A DNA stretch of 64,000 nt from Aphrophora alni (lineage: Eukaryota > Arthropoda > Insecta > Hemiptera > Aphrophoridae). Location: NCBI GenBank assembly GCA_963513935.1, contig OY740772.1:12494098-12558097 (forward strand). Direction: 5' to 3'. The notes below the pieces were generated by a model. The model did no database searches, was not told the DNA's origin, and saw nothing but the letters and a program-made list of their open reading frames with translations. Of this stretch, positions 32,150 through 42,745 are shown piece after piece. The position numbers were made by a program, and so were the translations under genes. Each line of letters opens with the position of its first letter. Within the stretch, counting starts at the first letter, position 1.

Positions 32150-33073
32150 TATTAGATAATTCACTTCCAACGCAAAATGGGGGTTTGGGGTGAGGCTCAA
32201 AATTTTCATATGTAAAAACGTTCGAATTTGAAAGGTCTTGTTAAATAGAAAATAATTCTACAAACTAGAAGTCGTTACCTTACTCCAGTAAAAAATGGCG
32301 GCAGTTCAAATATTTAAAAAAAAAACTAATTTATTTCAGAATTTTCTCCATAAAAAATAATAAGAAGAAAATTATTGCAGCAAAAACTTTACTGTTATTT
32401 TATTCAAGTTTGACCAGAGGATTGTATTAACCCTACAATTTTAATTTTAAACTCAAAATGTATTTTTCCGTCACAAGTGAGAATAACTACAGATATCACC
32501 TTGTGTCCGAGTAGCTTATGACACGTCATGCCGACCGACTACTGACCGTGTACCATAACACAGAACACGTTGCGTTTTGATGTGAACGCATTACGTACTG
32601 ATGATGAAACACATGTTTTGAAACGCGTCATAATCTACGCAAACAATACACGACGGAAGCAAGGTAATATTCTCAATTGTTCTTGGTACAAGAGTTTAAA
32701 ATAATCTCGACAAAATAAATTTTCTGATTAAAATTAAAATTTTAGCACTACGCAACTTCCTGGTCAAATATGAATTAATAACAGTTTGTGTAATAATTTT
32801 TGTCTCGTTAATTTCTTTTAGATTCTGAAGTAAATTGAATTTTTGAATATTTTGATTGGCCGCCATTTTGGATTGAAAATAAGATAGCGACCGCTAGTTT
32901 CCGAAATTATTTTTAGTTTTTCCGAAATTATTTTTAAAAAAACATCATTTTGTGAGTTAATTTACTTTCAAATACGAAAACATATTTGTTTTATTCCAAA
33001 AAACATTTTAAAACTTTCAGCTTTCTACCTTTTAAAAAATATTTCACAATTCCGGGACTTTTTTTACAGCCAG
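32150..33073. other. Fold-back-like DNA with a hammerhead-like motif
   Basis: AAAAATGGCGGCAGTTCAAA (about 32290) and GGCCGCCATTTTGG (about 32860) sit in opposite orientation, as in the fold-back elements, but full arm pairing was not confirmed. A Penelope-type hammerhead-like motif is at 32590-32640. Confidence 0.4.
32590..32640 (+). ncRNA. Hammerhead-like motif (copy e)
   Basis: CTGATGA at 32598-32604, stem II AAAC/GTTT with an ACAT loop, GAAAC at 32620-32624, then GCGTC. All core boxes fit a minimal Penelope-type hammerhead. Stem I is poorly paired (ATTACGTA against ATAATCTACG), so activity is doubtful. Confidence 0.5.
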
Positions 33074-33848
33074 TATACAGGGGGTGATTCAAAATTCCAA
33101 GGCAATATTTACGGGACCTGGTTCTAGAGCTTATTTTTATTATTATTTTTTTTATTTTATTTATTTTTTTTAATGTTCATATATAGTCCGGAAAGCTTCT
33201 ATCGGCCATTTAGTGTTTTTAAAAAAATCTTTGGAGAACAGCTGATTGAGTTAATCAGCATCAATGATTAAATTATTCTGATAATTTTAGGTTAGACCTG
33301 GACTAAAATTATAAATAACTTGGAATTACCATAGCAACCATTTGCATAAAATAACTGATAAAACAGCTCATTGGCCATGGTGGTTACTTATAAAACCCCA
33401 GTATTTTGTAAAAAAGTTTTTTTTTTACTTTTCAAAATTATTGAATAAATATATTATTATTGACAATTATCATAATTCCATAATATTCTAGGCTCATCTT
33501 GCGTGTTGTAGACAAGTACCAAGAAATTATGTTTTTACTTTTTTTGTCGGTAACTCGTTTATAAGCATTTTGTTTTTCGTTAAAACAGGAAAATCTTTTG
33601 TTTCTTGTAAATATTTTGTAATGATAACGGTTGTCAAGATATTCAACATTAAACATTTTAAATGTCCGCCATTTTTAAAATTTACAAAACAAAGTCTTGG
33701 TTTTATGACATACGGGTAAAAGGTATCATAAATAATTCTAATACTAAAACTTCATTCAATATTTCTTCCAATTCCAAAAATAAAATATGTATTTCGGAAA
33801 AACACTTACGACAGACGATTTTTGCAATTTTGAATCACCCTGTATATA
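33074..33848. mobile_element. Fold-back element with clear termini
   Basis: The left end TATACAGGGGGTGATTCAAA and right end TTTTGAATCACCCTGTATAT are reverse complements. The right arm contains GTCCGCCATTTTTAAAAT, CAAGATATTCAACATTAAAC and GGTAACTCGTTTATAAGC, matching other members. About 775 bp, no transposase. Confidence 0.8.
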
Positions 33849-34229
33849 CATGTATTTATTTTTTTTAAATATACACTGACTACATGAAAATACATGACAT
33901 AATCCTGACTCTCAGCGACGAATCATAAGGAACATTTCAATGCAAGTTTATTTATAAGAGATGCCATTGCCCGCTGTTAATAAATAAATCCAATTGAAAT
34001 GTCAATAAATAGTGTTTGAAATGTTATTACAGTTTATAAACAACGTTGAAGAAACTTGTGGAAAGCAATTTTACTTTCCACTTACGCAGTAAGCAAAATG
34101 TTGTACACGCACCTGATAGGAGTGACAAGAAAGGGCGCGAACTGGACGTGTCTTGTACAGAGTGTCCCAAGAAGAGGTCCCTATTTTTAATTAGTAACCC
34201 GGACATATGGAACACTAAAAATTTCCACT
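33849..34229. other. Unassigned segment
   Basis: CAGAGTGTCCCAAGAAG at about 34155 resembles a fold-back terminus but no partner was found. No gene. Confidence 0.3.
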
Positions 34230-34740
34230 TTAGAGTTATATTACGTAATGCAGTGCGAAATCATATATTATAGTTTTTTGTTTTGTGCGACAAGTACAAC
34301 TTCATTACCCATGCAATGAGAAATGCGTAACAAAATCAGTTTTTGCGATATGTGAGACAAACAATTGAATAGCCATTAAAAGATGGATTGCTTTTTCATT
34401 GCTTTCTCAGAATAAAACTAGAATTATTCTGATTACGAATATGTATGTTTATTTGACGAAAAAATGTATATGTTTGTGCTAAGTCAAATTTTTAGTATCA
34501 GATATCATGTCCTTCCCCCTTAACTTGAACCTCGGCGTGACTCTCAAAACTGAATCAAAAGTATTGGTATTGAAATTAAATTGCAGTACGAAATCATATA
34601 TTATAGTTTTTGTGTGTGACGAAAACAACTGCATTACCCACGCAATGAGAAGTGCGTAACAAATCAGTTTTTGCGAGAAGTGAGACAAACAATTGAATAG
34701 CCATTAAAAGATGGATTGCTTTTTCATTGCTTTCTCTTTT
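34230..34740 (+). repeat. Interspersed repeat family F with 155-bp direct duplication
   Basis: A block of about 155 bp (CGAAATCATATATTATAG, CAATGAGAAATGCGTAAC, CAGTTTTTGCGA, CAATTGAATAGCCATTAAAA, GATGGATTGCTTTTTCATTG) occurs at 34253-34410 and again at 34585-34735. The DNA between them (TTCTGATTACGAATATGT, ATATCATGTCC) matches 750-850. It is the same family as 485-1260. Confidence 0.8.
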
Positions 34741-35282
34741 ACGCGCATGTCTATCTGTACAATTTAAACTGTAACTTAAACAACTGTTCCTATAATGCCT
34801 ACGGAACGTAATTAGCACACGCTTGGCCCATTCATTTGTTCTCTTGTGTGTAGTTGCGACATGAGCATACAAAAACAAATCAGCGCAAGTGTTAAAACTC
34901 TCGTCAGTCGGTCAATCAGAGTTGTATGAAGTGTTTATTTTAAATGTAATTGTAGATTGACATATCAGTCTGGAGTGACGCAAGTGGGTTAGCTATCTAT
35001 ATTCCAGTCATGCGCAACTGAGACTAAAAACAACCTAACCTATATTCTTTAAAAGGTTTAATGTAAATGTTGCTAATGTTATGTATACAGCCCAAGGCGT
35101 ACGATTAAACGTTCTGTAGTTGGTTCATTGCTATTGGAACAGTTTTTAAAAGGAAAAAATTGAAAATCATTTAATCAAAACTAATCTTTTTTTTAAAAAT
35201 TTTTCATCAGGACTAATTTCTAATTTATGTAGATTTAAAAACCTGAGTCTAACATTGTACTTCTTTTCTAAAACAATAAAAC
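34741..35282. other. Unassigned segment
   Basis: A minus-strand frame of 94 codons (34594-34878) overlaps the family F duplication and has no domain. No gene called. Confidence 0.35.
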
Positions 35283-36165
35283 ATGTTGATGTGGCCATCA
35301 TGGTACTTACCCGGATCTATCACACAATTTAAAACAAGTTGATCCTCTACATGTAATTTCCGAAAGTTGGTGTCTTGGGGGGATTGTAGGAAAAGCTAAA
35401 TAGTATTGTTAGATCAAGGAGTCTTTATTTATATCGACATCTCTTGCAGTGTGTGGATGTTGCAATATTAACGGGTACTTTGTTAATTGTGGTACTTAAC
35501 TCCATTATGCAAGCACATCCTCTAAATGTAATATTAAAAAGTAACTTTTAGGGAACGTTAAATTGTACTGATAGTAGCTCTTATCTAGTAGGGTGAATTT
35601 GTTAACACAGTTGTTACACAGTTTTCTGAGTTCTTAACACCGGATAGGCCCTAATGTGTACATATTTAAAAATCGGCAATCGCTTCGCTCGTGTCATTGT
35701 CTCGAAACTCTACTTACATCAAGGAGCCTTCACTCGTTACGGCGACGTGGCCTTCGACACCCATTCTCTTTGGAGGTTAGAGTTCTAAATTACATTTTTA
35801 ACACTAACTTCACTATTTCTCATCGTAGAAACGTCGGATTGCTACCATTACATGTAGAATTGAAATCTGCAAATATCTAACTAATGTATTGATAAGTTGT
35901 ATAATACAAAGATATATGAATTTAAAACTGTTTAAAATGTCCTCATTTTTATTAGATTTTTCTGAACTTCAAAAGGGTTCTACCGTAAGCACACTATAGT
36001 ACCCTACATTAAATATCATATTGCTATATCTATTTTTGTGGACGCTATCGTACTTATGTTCAAACGACAACGACCGCATGTTGAAAATCACTTTTTTTGG
36101 TTTCGTAAGGCTGTGAAACGTGAAGACCAATCAAAAACGGAGGTCAATTGTCTGTTGATTATAAA
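35283..36165 (+). repeat. Interspersed repeat family B, near-full composite copy
   Basis: A first start (GGCCATCATGGTACTTACCC, 35283-35440) is followed by a second unit beginning TTATTTATATCGACATCTCT. That runs through AGTAGGGTGAATTTGTTAAC, ATCGCTTCGCTCGTGTCATT, CACTCGTTACGGCG, GATTGCTACCATTACATGTA and GAATTGAAATCTGCAAATAT to ACGACAACGACCGCATGTTG, AAAATCACTTTTTTTGGTTT and AAACGTGAAGACCAATC. It defines the order of the family from 5' to 3'. Confidence 0.8.
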
Positions 36166-36179
36166 ACTGGGTAGGTAAA

Positions 36180-36320
36180 AAGGAAGAAAAAGAGCCATAA
36201 TCCTGGAATACTTTATTAGCGTCCGCGTCAGAAAAGAACAAAAGTTGGTCAAGAGATGCCGGATAGGAAAGATGAAAGAGGGATCATAACCCAAAACAAG
36301 GGATTGGCACACCCATAATC
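36180..36320 (+). repeat. Interspersed repeat family A, copy 4
   Basis: CCTGGAATACTTTATTAGCG, GAAAAGAACAAAAGTTGGTC, GATAGGAAAGATGAAAGAGG. It directly follows a family B copy. Confidence 0.75.
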
Positions 36321-36485
36321 ACTATAAGTTGTTCAAAGAAATGGTCAATTCGTATAAATTATATTAGGGAAAGAATGAAAAAATAAATCTACGTTTTTGG
36401 AGATAGAGATTTCCACAAGATAAAGAGTCTGTATTTTAATTATAGTTAATCTATATTAATGGAAGAAATCATGGCGTGAGTCTTC

Positions 36486-36506
36486 ATTATATATATATAT
36501 ATATAT
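36486..36506. repeat. (TA)n microsatellite
   Basis: About ten TA dinucleotides next to the tail of a minus-strand LINE fragment; LINE 3' ends often carry simple repeats. Confidence 0.8.
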
Positions 36507-36862
36507 GGCCGTAGACAAAAACAATTGCATAACCATAGTCAATTTAAAATATTACACAAACAATAAAACAAATAAATCAACAAAAACTATTCAATAGTCA
36601 GTCAATACACACTGGACAAAATACAAAACACAAAACAATTCCAATAATCAATTAACCAAATAAAATCAACAAAATAGTGACCAACAAAAGTAAATTAATA
36701 CTAACATACATAATAGAGACACATTTAATTATAATTACAACAATATAATCAGTCCAACAAATAAATTTTAGATAGAAATGAGAGAAAGAGACCACATCCA
36801 TCATGTCCCGGCATACAGTGCACAAACTCCTCCACAGAGTAAAATGATCTAGACAAAATTAC
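36500..36862 (-). pseudogene. LINE RT extreme C-terminus and 3' tail
   Basis: The minus strand encodes LSRSFYSVEEFVH near 36820-36860, matching the LSGSFYSIERFV end of the LINE at 29.1 kb. The rest towards 36500 would be 3' untranslated tail, ending in a (TA)n tract. Confidence 0.55.
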
Positions 36863-37170
36863 AAATCGGATGTAGAACATTTAAAATTAATACAAAAATC
36901 CATAATTAAATGGGCACCTGAAAGTGGCAAAAGTTTTTCTTCTGAAACAGTTTTTGATGAGATGGGAGTGCGGAACCTCAGACAGCTATTTGTAAAGCCA
37001 AGGAATGAGTGATTGACTCACTAAGACATCGTAACTCGGAGCCAAATTGGTCTCTCGTAACAAGAACTGTCCTTCTAAATACCAACCCCCATTTAAATTG
37101 TAACACGCAGCTTTGAACTCTAGTGGATAATTTAAAGTTTCTATGACACATATTACTTCCTATTTTTATC
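36863..37170 (+). pseudogene. LINE RT C-terminal fragment, opposite strand
   Basis: The plus strand reads HLKLIQKSIIKW, then FDEMGVRNLRQLFVK, then, after stops and shifts, PNWSLVTRT and NTNPHLNCNT. This is the order LQKSIIK / F.E.GVLN.RQLFVK of another LINE family's reverse transcriptase tail. It directly abuts the minus-strand fragment, so two different LINE remnants meet head to head. Confidence 0.65.
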
Positions 37171-37311
37171 TTATTTAAAATTTATTTAACTCTGCTTACG
37201 AGCACATAACGTTATTTTTTAATATAACGTTTTTCTCCAATAAAAAAAAAATAATAAAAAAAATAAAATCATGAACGTTTTCTAAATTAATACGCAAACA
37301 AAACAATTTGA

Positions 37312-37605
37312 CGGATGCCATCATAGTATTTACCCAGCCATTATACAATATAATACAGGAAAGGTTTCTAAATTTAATGATCAAAAGTTAGTCTCTTGGA
37401 CCTTTTAAGAAATATTCAATTGTATTGGCAGATCAAGGAGTCTTATACAGTAGGGTTTAAACAGTAGTTACACAGGTTTTCTGAACCTCGTAATTGTGTT
37501 TAACACTACCTTCGTTTAGGCTCTATTGGGCCTCGTATGGGCTCTTAAATGTGTATGTATTAACAGCTCCACTCGCTTCGCTCGTGTCATTGTTTCCGCC
37601 CTTGT
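37312..37605 (+). repeat. Interspersed repeat family B, copy
   Basis: GGATGCCATCATAGTATTTA, ATCAAAAGTTAGTCTCTTGG, AGTAGTTACACAGGTTTTCT, GAACCTCGTAATTGTG, CTCCACTCGCTTCGCTCGTG and TCATTGTTTC. Confidence 0.8.
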
Positions 37606-37639
37606 GTACATGTGTGAAGAAGTAGATATGTTCGGTAAT

Positions 37640-38023
37640 TTTTTGAGTGTTAATGTATGAATTTATTACTTACTAAGTTTGAGTACCGGAGGACCAGAGT
37701 CATTGAGTTTACCTTCCTTGAGGTTGTCGTTATATTGTGCCAACGAACGGTTCCACTTCTGATGTGCAGTAACTGGCCAGTACTTCTTCTTGCAATCACT
37801 TCATACCGACCGCACTTGACACTTACAAGATATAAAATGTTTAAAAAGAGAAATATAAAAGTATTTGAGGTAAAAAGTAAATTAATATGAGGTAACCGGA
37901 ACGTAAGTCCACGTGAAAAGGCTGAGGGAGCAGACAATGCATCTGACTCCAAGCAGAGATAGAATGAGAATGCCCAAAATGTGTACAGGTACAAAGTGAA
38001 AGTTGCTGTGGCATGTCACCCAA
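37640..38023. other. Unassigned block with overlapping open frames
   Basis: A 114-codon minus-strand frame (37650-37994) overlaps a 77-codon plus-strand frame (37657-37890). The block is less A+T-rich than its surroundings and shares no repeat I can find in the window. I do not recognise the protein. It could be a diverged transposon piece or a chance frame. Confidence 0.3.
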
Positions 38024-38029
38024 TTTAGA

Positions 38030-38440
38030 ATTTGAGAATTGTCGATTTTACCTTAAACACTATTACGTAACAAGATACATTTACATTTTTATAATAACTT
38101 CGCAATTTGTCATAATAGAGATATGGTATGGTACCATTACATGCAAAATTTAAATCTTTAAATTTGCATCTAATTTTGGGTGTGTAGTAAGTTGAACAAC
38201 ATGCGAGATGTGGTATCAAAGAGTCTTACCCAGTTTGTTTAAAACAGTTGTTACACAGGTTTTCTGAACCTTGTAATTGTGTATATCCCTACTTTCTTGA
38301 CTTCGTTTAGACCCTATTAGGTCTCGTAGATTTGTATATATTAAACAGCTCCACTCACTTCGCTCTTTGAGAGTTTCTCGACCCTTGGGGTCTCAAAACT
38401 GTACATAATATGAAGAAGCCTTCACTCACTACTCTTGAAT
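38030..38440 (+). repeat. Interspersed repeat family B, 3' tail then 5' half
   Basis: 38040-38170 matches the 3' part (AATAACTTCGCAATTTGTCA, GGTACCATTACATGCAAAAT). 38205-38440 matches the 5'-to-middle part (AAAGAGTCTTACCCAGTTTG, TTTAAAACAGTTGTTACACA, CTACTTTCTTGACTTCG, CACTCACTTCGCTC, CTCAAAACTGTAC). The order 3' then 5' suggests tandem copies. Confidence 0.7.
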
Positions 38441-38514
38441 TGGTAACTCAGCTCTGCCGTTCCTCGTAAACTATAAGAATATCACATTTTTATTGAGCGG
38501 TCAGAGTTAGAAAT

Positions 38515-39666
38515 TACGAGGGAAAGTCAAAAAGTAAAGGAAAATTTTGATTTCCCTCCGAATCACATGATGGCAGCACTGATTGTTTTGCTATGACTCA
38601 TAACATCTATCAGCTGTTCATTGAAAGTATTGTTCCATTGTTAGCGATTTGTGATTGTGTTTAAAACACTGTGTGAAATGAGTTCTTTGTTTGATTGCAC
38701 CAAGGAAGAAATGCTAGCAGTGATACGTTTCCTCAATTCAGAAGGTGTGAAACCAGCAGAGATTATTCGTCGAATGCAGCAGCTATATGGAGAGAGTTGT
38801 TTAAATGGAAGCAATATCTACGAATGGATTGATAGCTTTAGTGGTAGGATTTCTCTGTGTGATGAATAACGGCCTGGTAGGCTTTCCACTTCAAAGACTA
38901 ATGACAATATTCTCGATAATCGATGAATTAAAGTTGATGAAATTGCAAGTGAGTTAAATGTAAGTCATAGCTCAGCATTTTCAATCATCCACCATTTTTT
39001 AAACGTTCGAAAAAAGCCACGTCAATTGACCAGCATCCACAAGACAATCGTTTGAAAATTTCCCAGAAGCATTTGCAACGTTATGAAGAAGAATGAGACT
39101 CATTTTTTTAAGCGAATAATAACCGTTTTTGAAACGATATTCCGGGATGTGGAAGGTCCAATTTTGATTGACTTCAAACCTAGAGGTCAAACAATAAATA
39201 GTGACAGCTACTGTGAGCTACTGCGTTTATTGAAGCCAAAAATCAAATCCAAAAGACGTGGTAAACTTTCAAAAGGCGTGATTTAGCTTCAGGATGACGC
39301 TCGACCCCATACGGCCAAAAACACAGTCCTGTGCCTTCAAAGTCTTGGTTTTCAGCTGTTAGACCACCCTCCATATAGTCCGGGCCTATCTTCAGAGGAT
39401 TTTCATCTTTTTGACCCATTAAAAGAACAGTTGCGAGGGAATCACTATCGATCTGATGAAGAGATCATTGAGTGGTGCAAATTTTCTGAACACGAGACCA
39501 TAAACCTTCTTCGTGAAAGGAATTAAAATGCTCGTTAAAAGATGGACTAAGTGCATAGAAGCAGGAGGGAATTATGTTGAAAAGTAATGCTACATTTTAT
39601 TTTTGTAAGTACAATAAATAAATAGATTTTTTTCAATTTCACTTTACTTGTCAACTTCCCCTGATA
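38515..39666 (+). mobile_element. Mariner transposon, both TIRs present, internally deleted
   Basis: The left TIR CGAGGGAAAGTCAAAAAGTA (from 38517) pairs with the right TIR ACTTGTCAACTTCCCCTGA (to 39664), with about five mismatches over 25 bases. TA is present on both sides (38515-38516, 39665-39666), the mariner target duplication. About 1.15 kb, shorter than the usual 1.3 kb, which agrees with a deletion in the transposase gene. It sits between family B copies. Confidence 0.92.
38678..39590 (+). pseudogene. Mariner transposase, dead
   Basis: It starts MSSLFDCTKEEM at 38678 with the paired helix-turn-helix (VIRFLNSEGVKPAEI, then YGESC...YEWIDSF). A stop (TAA, 38867-38869) falls just before the conserved RPGRP linker. 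The second helix-turn-helix (VDEIASELNVSHSSAFSIIH) follows after another stop. Then the ISQKHLQRYEEE block is joined directly to FKRIITVFET, and the first catalytic aspartate region looks rearranged or lost. LQDDARPHTA holds the second aspartate, and the third (SSED) is 34 residues later, the D34D spacing of mariner. The C-terminus (PPYSPG, DFHLFDPLKEQL) is legible. Multiple stops and frameshifts make it non-functional. Confidence 0.92.
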
Positions 39667-39689
39667 CATTTTAACGTAGAGATGTGGGG

Positions 39690-39812
39690 TTGTAGAGCAA
39701 GGAGTCTTAAAACAGCTGTTGTTTTCTAAACTTCGTAATCGTGTGTATCACTACTTTCTTGACGTCGTCTAGACCCTAACGAGGCACATAGATAAATATA
39801 TTACGCTTGTGC
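39690..39812 (+). repeat. Interspersed repeat family B, fragment
   Basis: AGCAAGGAGTCTTAAAACAG, CTTCGTAATCGTGTGTATCA, CTACTTTCTTGACGTCGTCT and AGACCCTAACGAGGC, directly right of the mariner. Confidence 0.7.
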
Positions 39813-39954
39813 AATGTACACTGTTCATATACTTTATAGATACTTTTTTGGAAAAAAAAGTTTTACACCATTATGTCATGTTAAAGTTCCCGATATTTTA
39901 CGAGTAGAAAAAAAAATCGTCGACCGTTTTTATTTTATAAATTTATTTTTCTTC

Positions 39955-40150
39955 TACTTTAAAGACGACAAATTTCATCATCACATTCCTAAAAAAAGGA
40001 TAACAAAGATTTCAGTCCTTGAATATCGTCAGGGTCGGAAAAGAACAAGAGTTGGTCAAAAGAGACCTGATAGCAAAGGTGAAAGAGAAATATCTACACC
40101 AAGAATACAAGAAGAAAGGTGTTGATTCAGCTACGTCCTCCGTAATATTA
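39955..40150 (+). repeat. Interspersed repeat family A, copy 5
   Basis: TACTTTAAAGACGACAAATT, CTTGAATATCGTCAGGGTCG, GAAAAGAACAAGAGTTGGTC, AAGAATACAAGAAGAAAGGT and GTTGATTCAGCTACGTCCTC. It includes the 5' TTTAAAGACGACAAA block. A 103-codon frame crossing it is not conserved among copies. Confidence 0.8.
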
Positions 40151-40627
40151 TGAACGAACCAATGAGAGGGAAAAAATGTTTTAAGGTTTATATACGAGAC
40201 ATGGACTGATTATCTTGTGTATTTAATAAAACTAAAAATATTATAAGGAAGCCTTGTATCAACTTTACTCCTAAATATACAGTAGTAAAGGTTAATTTTA
40301 AAAAGATAAATAGTTATCTTCACAAATACTGATAATGTTCTAAGATTCTTGGCAACTACCTAGACACAATGATTCAGGAACAGAATAGCCGACATGTGGT
40401 TGCGTGGGTGAAATGTCTAAACAGCTTTCTTCTACGAGGTGATAATAAATTGCTCCAAGAAAAGAATCGGACATTATTAGTTGTGAGCATGCGCTAACGT
40501 GTTGATCGAGTTAGTGACGGAGAATTTGACGGCAAATAAATCAAACTAGTTGATACGTGCTTCGTATTACAGGACAGCTAAAGTAGGAAGCTAAGCAGAG
40601 TGGGGAAATGAAGGGATATCTCCTCTA
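40151..40627. other. Unassigned segment
   Basis: No gene or repeat recognised. Confidence 0.35.
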
Positions 40628-41925
40628 TACAGTAGCGTGCAAATTAATCCGAACATAGGGATTTTTTTTTTGTTTCTTCGTCGTGGCTGCACTGCTTGAC
40701 CTACGTAAGATCCTAACCTCGACCACACCTATCAAACAGTCAAAAGTATTACATAGTGTTTTGTGTTATGAAACGTAAATTAACCCTAGTCTAGTGACTA
40801 CAATTGTGAAAAGCGATACTAATATTGGCACATGTCCATTTCGAGGTCTAAATCGTTTACCCCAGGTCTGCCCATGCACCACAGAGCACAACTAATTAAT
40901 AAATGATTATCAAATTAGAGCTAATTACTAAATATCCACTCACACAACACTATCACTAATTAAGAGAAGAGCTGAAGTTGGACGATGCCCATTCTCAACT
41001 TCTCTCGTTTAAATAAAGAAATCAGGATTGGGCCCCGAACGCCATGCGCTCAATTAATTAATCACCCATGGTAAATTTAGTATTAAGTATCTAAACCAAA
41101 ATAAATACGTCACAACTTCTTGCGTGTACGTACTTATCACTTCTCCCTCTGGTAGTAACGTGGGCTGCTCAACATAGCTACGAAACAAGTTTCGATCAGC
41201 TGTTTTCTACAATAAGGCAAAGAGACCAAGCTCAAGTAAGTCCCTCATAACTACCCGACCCAAGCTTACGAGACCGTCACGATTATTTATTTCGTGCTTT
41301 ATTACACATTCATATTTTCACACGTTTTGTGTTTTGTGTAATGAATACAATAATAGACATCGTTTCTCTTTCCGAGTATCAACGACAAATAGCTTCCGAG
41401 TGTTCTGTTAGCATAGCTACTGTGAGTGTTATTTTAATACTATTTAAAGAAACTGGTTCCATTTCGCCTCAATGAAAGAGCAAATGTGGCAGTAGAAAAG
41501 CAACTACTTCAACACAGTATCGGTTATTGGTTAGATAAAATAAACTTGACCCAAAACTATCTAGTGTGGACTTTAATCGAGAATTAACAGTGTGACAACT
41601 TTTCGACACAGACTTCTTGCAGCTCGCCGGTCAGATAAAGAGCAGCTTTGAACACCAGCAATGAGAAAAAAAAGGCTCTTGTGGACTATATTTTAGCAGA
41701 TATATACGTTTTGGCGGAACCAGAGGATTAGAAAACGCCCATGCAGGTTTGTCGCCTATACAGCCTAAATACAAGGACCAACTTCAATCAAATTTGTTAT
41801 GTGAGCCATATTTTGGGACTTTTAACAAAAAATGTTTGAGGGTAGTTCCTACAAGAAAATCAAAACAAATCGACGATTTTCTCAAAACTGCTTTTAATTT
41901 TATTGGGCTCCAACTTTTTTGAACA
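40628..41925 (+). mobile_element. Tc1-like transposon, 3' truncated
   Basis: It starts with TA (40628-40629) and CAGTAGCGTGCAAATTAATC, typical of Tc1-family inverted repeats. A decayed transposase lies at 41341-41730. No right TIR is found; the element runs into a CTGTCT-type simple array at about 41930. Later blocks (about 41760-41840) may be further transposase but are illegible. Confidence 0.75.
41341..41730 (+). pseudogene. Tc1-like transposase, N-terminal part, dead
   Basis: Read with several stops and shifts: VSLSEYQRQIASECSVSIAT (first helix-turn-helix, YQRG-like), then ILFKETGSISPQ and a KCG/RKATT linker (the GSISPRKKGKCGRKRKTT-like region of the family), then NKLDPKLSSVDFNREL, then RHRLLAARRSDKEQL and TPAMRKKRLLW (the LLTPAMKKKRLLWA-like block just before the catalytic domain). 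The catalytic DDE part is not legible. Confidence 0.85.
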
Positions 41926-41929
41926 AAAT

Positions 41930-42745
41930 TTGTGTCTATGTCTCTTTATCTCTGTCTCTGTATCTCTGTCTCTGTACCTCTGTCTCTGTATCTCTGTCTC
42001 TGAGTCTATGTATCTGTATCTTTGTCTCTATATCTCTGTCTCTGTATCTCTGTCTCTGTCTCTGTATCTCTGTCTCTGAGTCTATGTATCTGTATCTTTT
42101 TCTCTATATCTTTGTCTCTATATCTCTGTCTCTGTATCTCTGTCTCTGTATCTCTGTCTCTGTACCTCTGTCTCTGTATCTCTGTCTCTGAGTCTATGTA
42201 TCTGTATCTTTGTCTCTATATCTCTGTCTCTGTATATATGTCTCTGTATCTCTGTCTCTGTACCTCTGTCTCTGTATCTCTGTCTCTGTATATATGTCTC
42301 TGTATATATGTCTGTTTCTCTGTGTCTATGTCTCTCTGTCTCTGTCTCTCTGTCTCTGTATCTCTGTCTCTGCGTATATGTCTCTGTATGTCTATGTTTA
42401 TGTCTCTCTACCTCTGTATCTCTGTCTTTATATCTCTGCCTCTGTGTATATGTCTGTTTCTCTGTGTCTATGTCTCTCTGTCTCTGTATCTCTGTCCCTG
42501 TGTATGTCTCTGTCTCTGTATCTCTGTCTCTGTGTCTGTGTGCACGCAAGTATATTATTATTATTATTCTGTTTCTCTGTCTTTATATCTCTGCCTCTGT
42601 GTATATGTCTGTTTCTCTGTGTCTATGTCTCTCTATCTCTGCCTCTCTGTCTCTGTACCTCTGTCCCTGTGTATGTCTCTGTATGTCTCTGTCTCTGTAT
42701 CTCTGTCTCTGTGTCTGTGTGCACGCAAGTATATTATTATTATTT
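41930..42745 (+). repeat. Polypyrimidine CTGTCT/CTGTAT simple-sequence array
   Basis: It is made of TCTCTGTCTCTGTATCTC-type units with ATATATGTCTCTG variants. A larger duplication places GTGTGCACGCAAGTATATTA and a run of ATT at about 42537 and again at about 42716, spaced about 180 bp. All frames are open on both strands (up to 251 codons of Ser/Leu/Cys/Tyr/Val-type repeats). These frames are an artefact of the repeat and not a protein gene. Confidence 0.95.
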
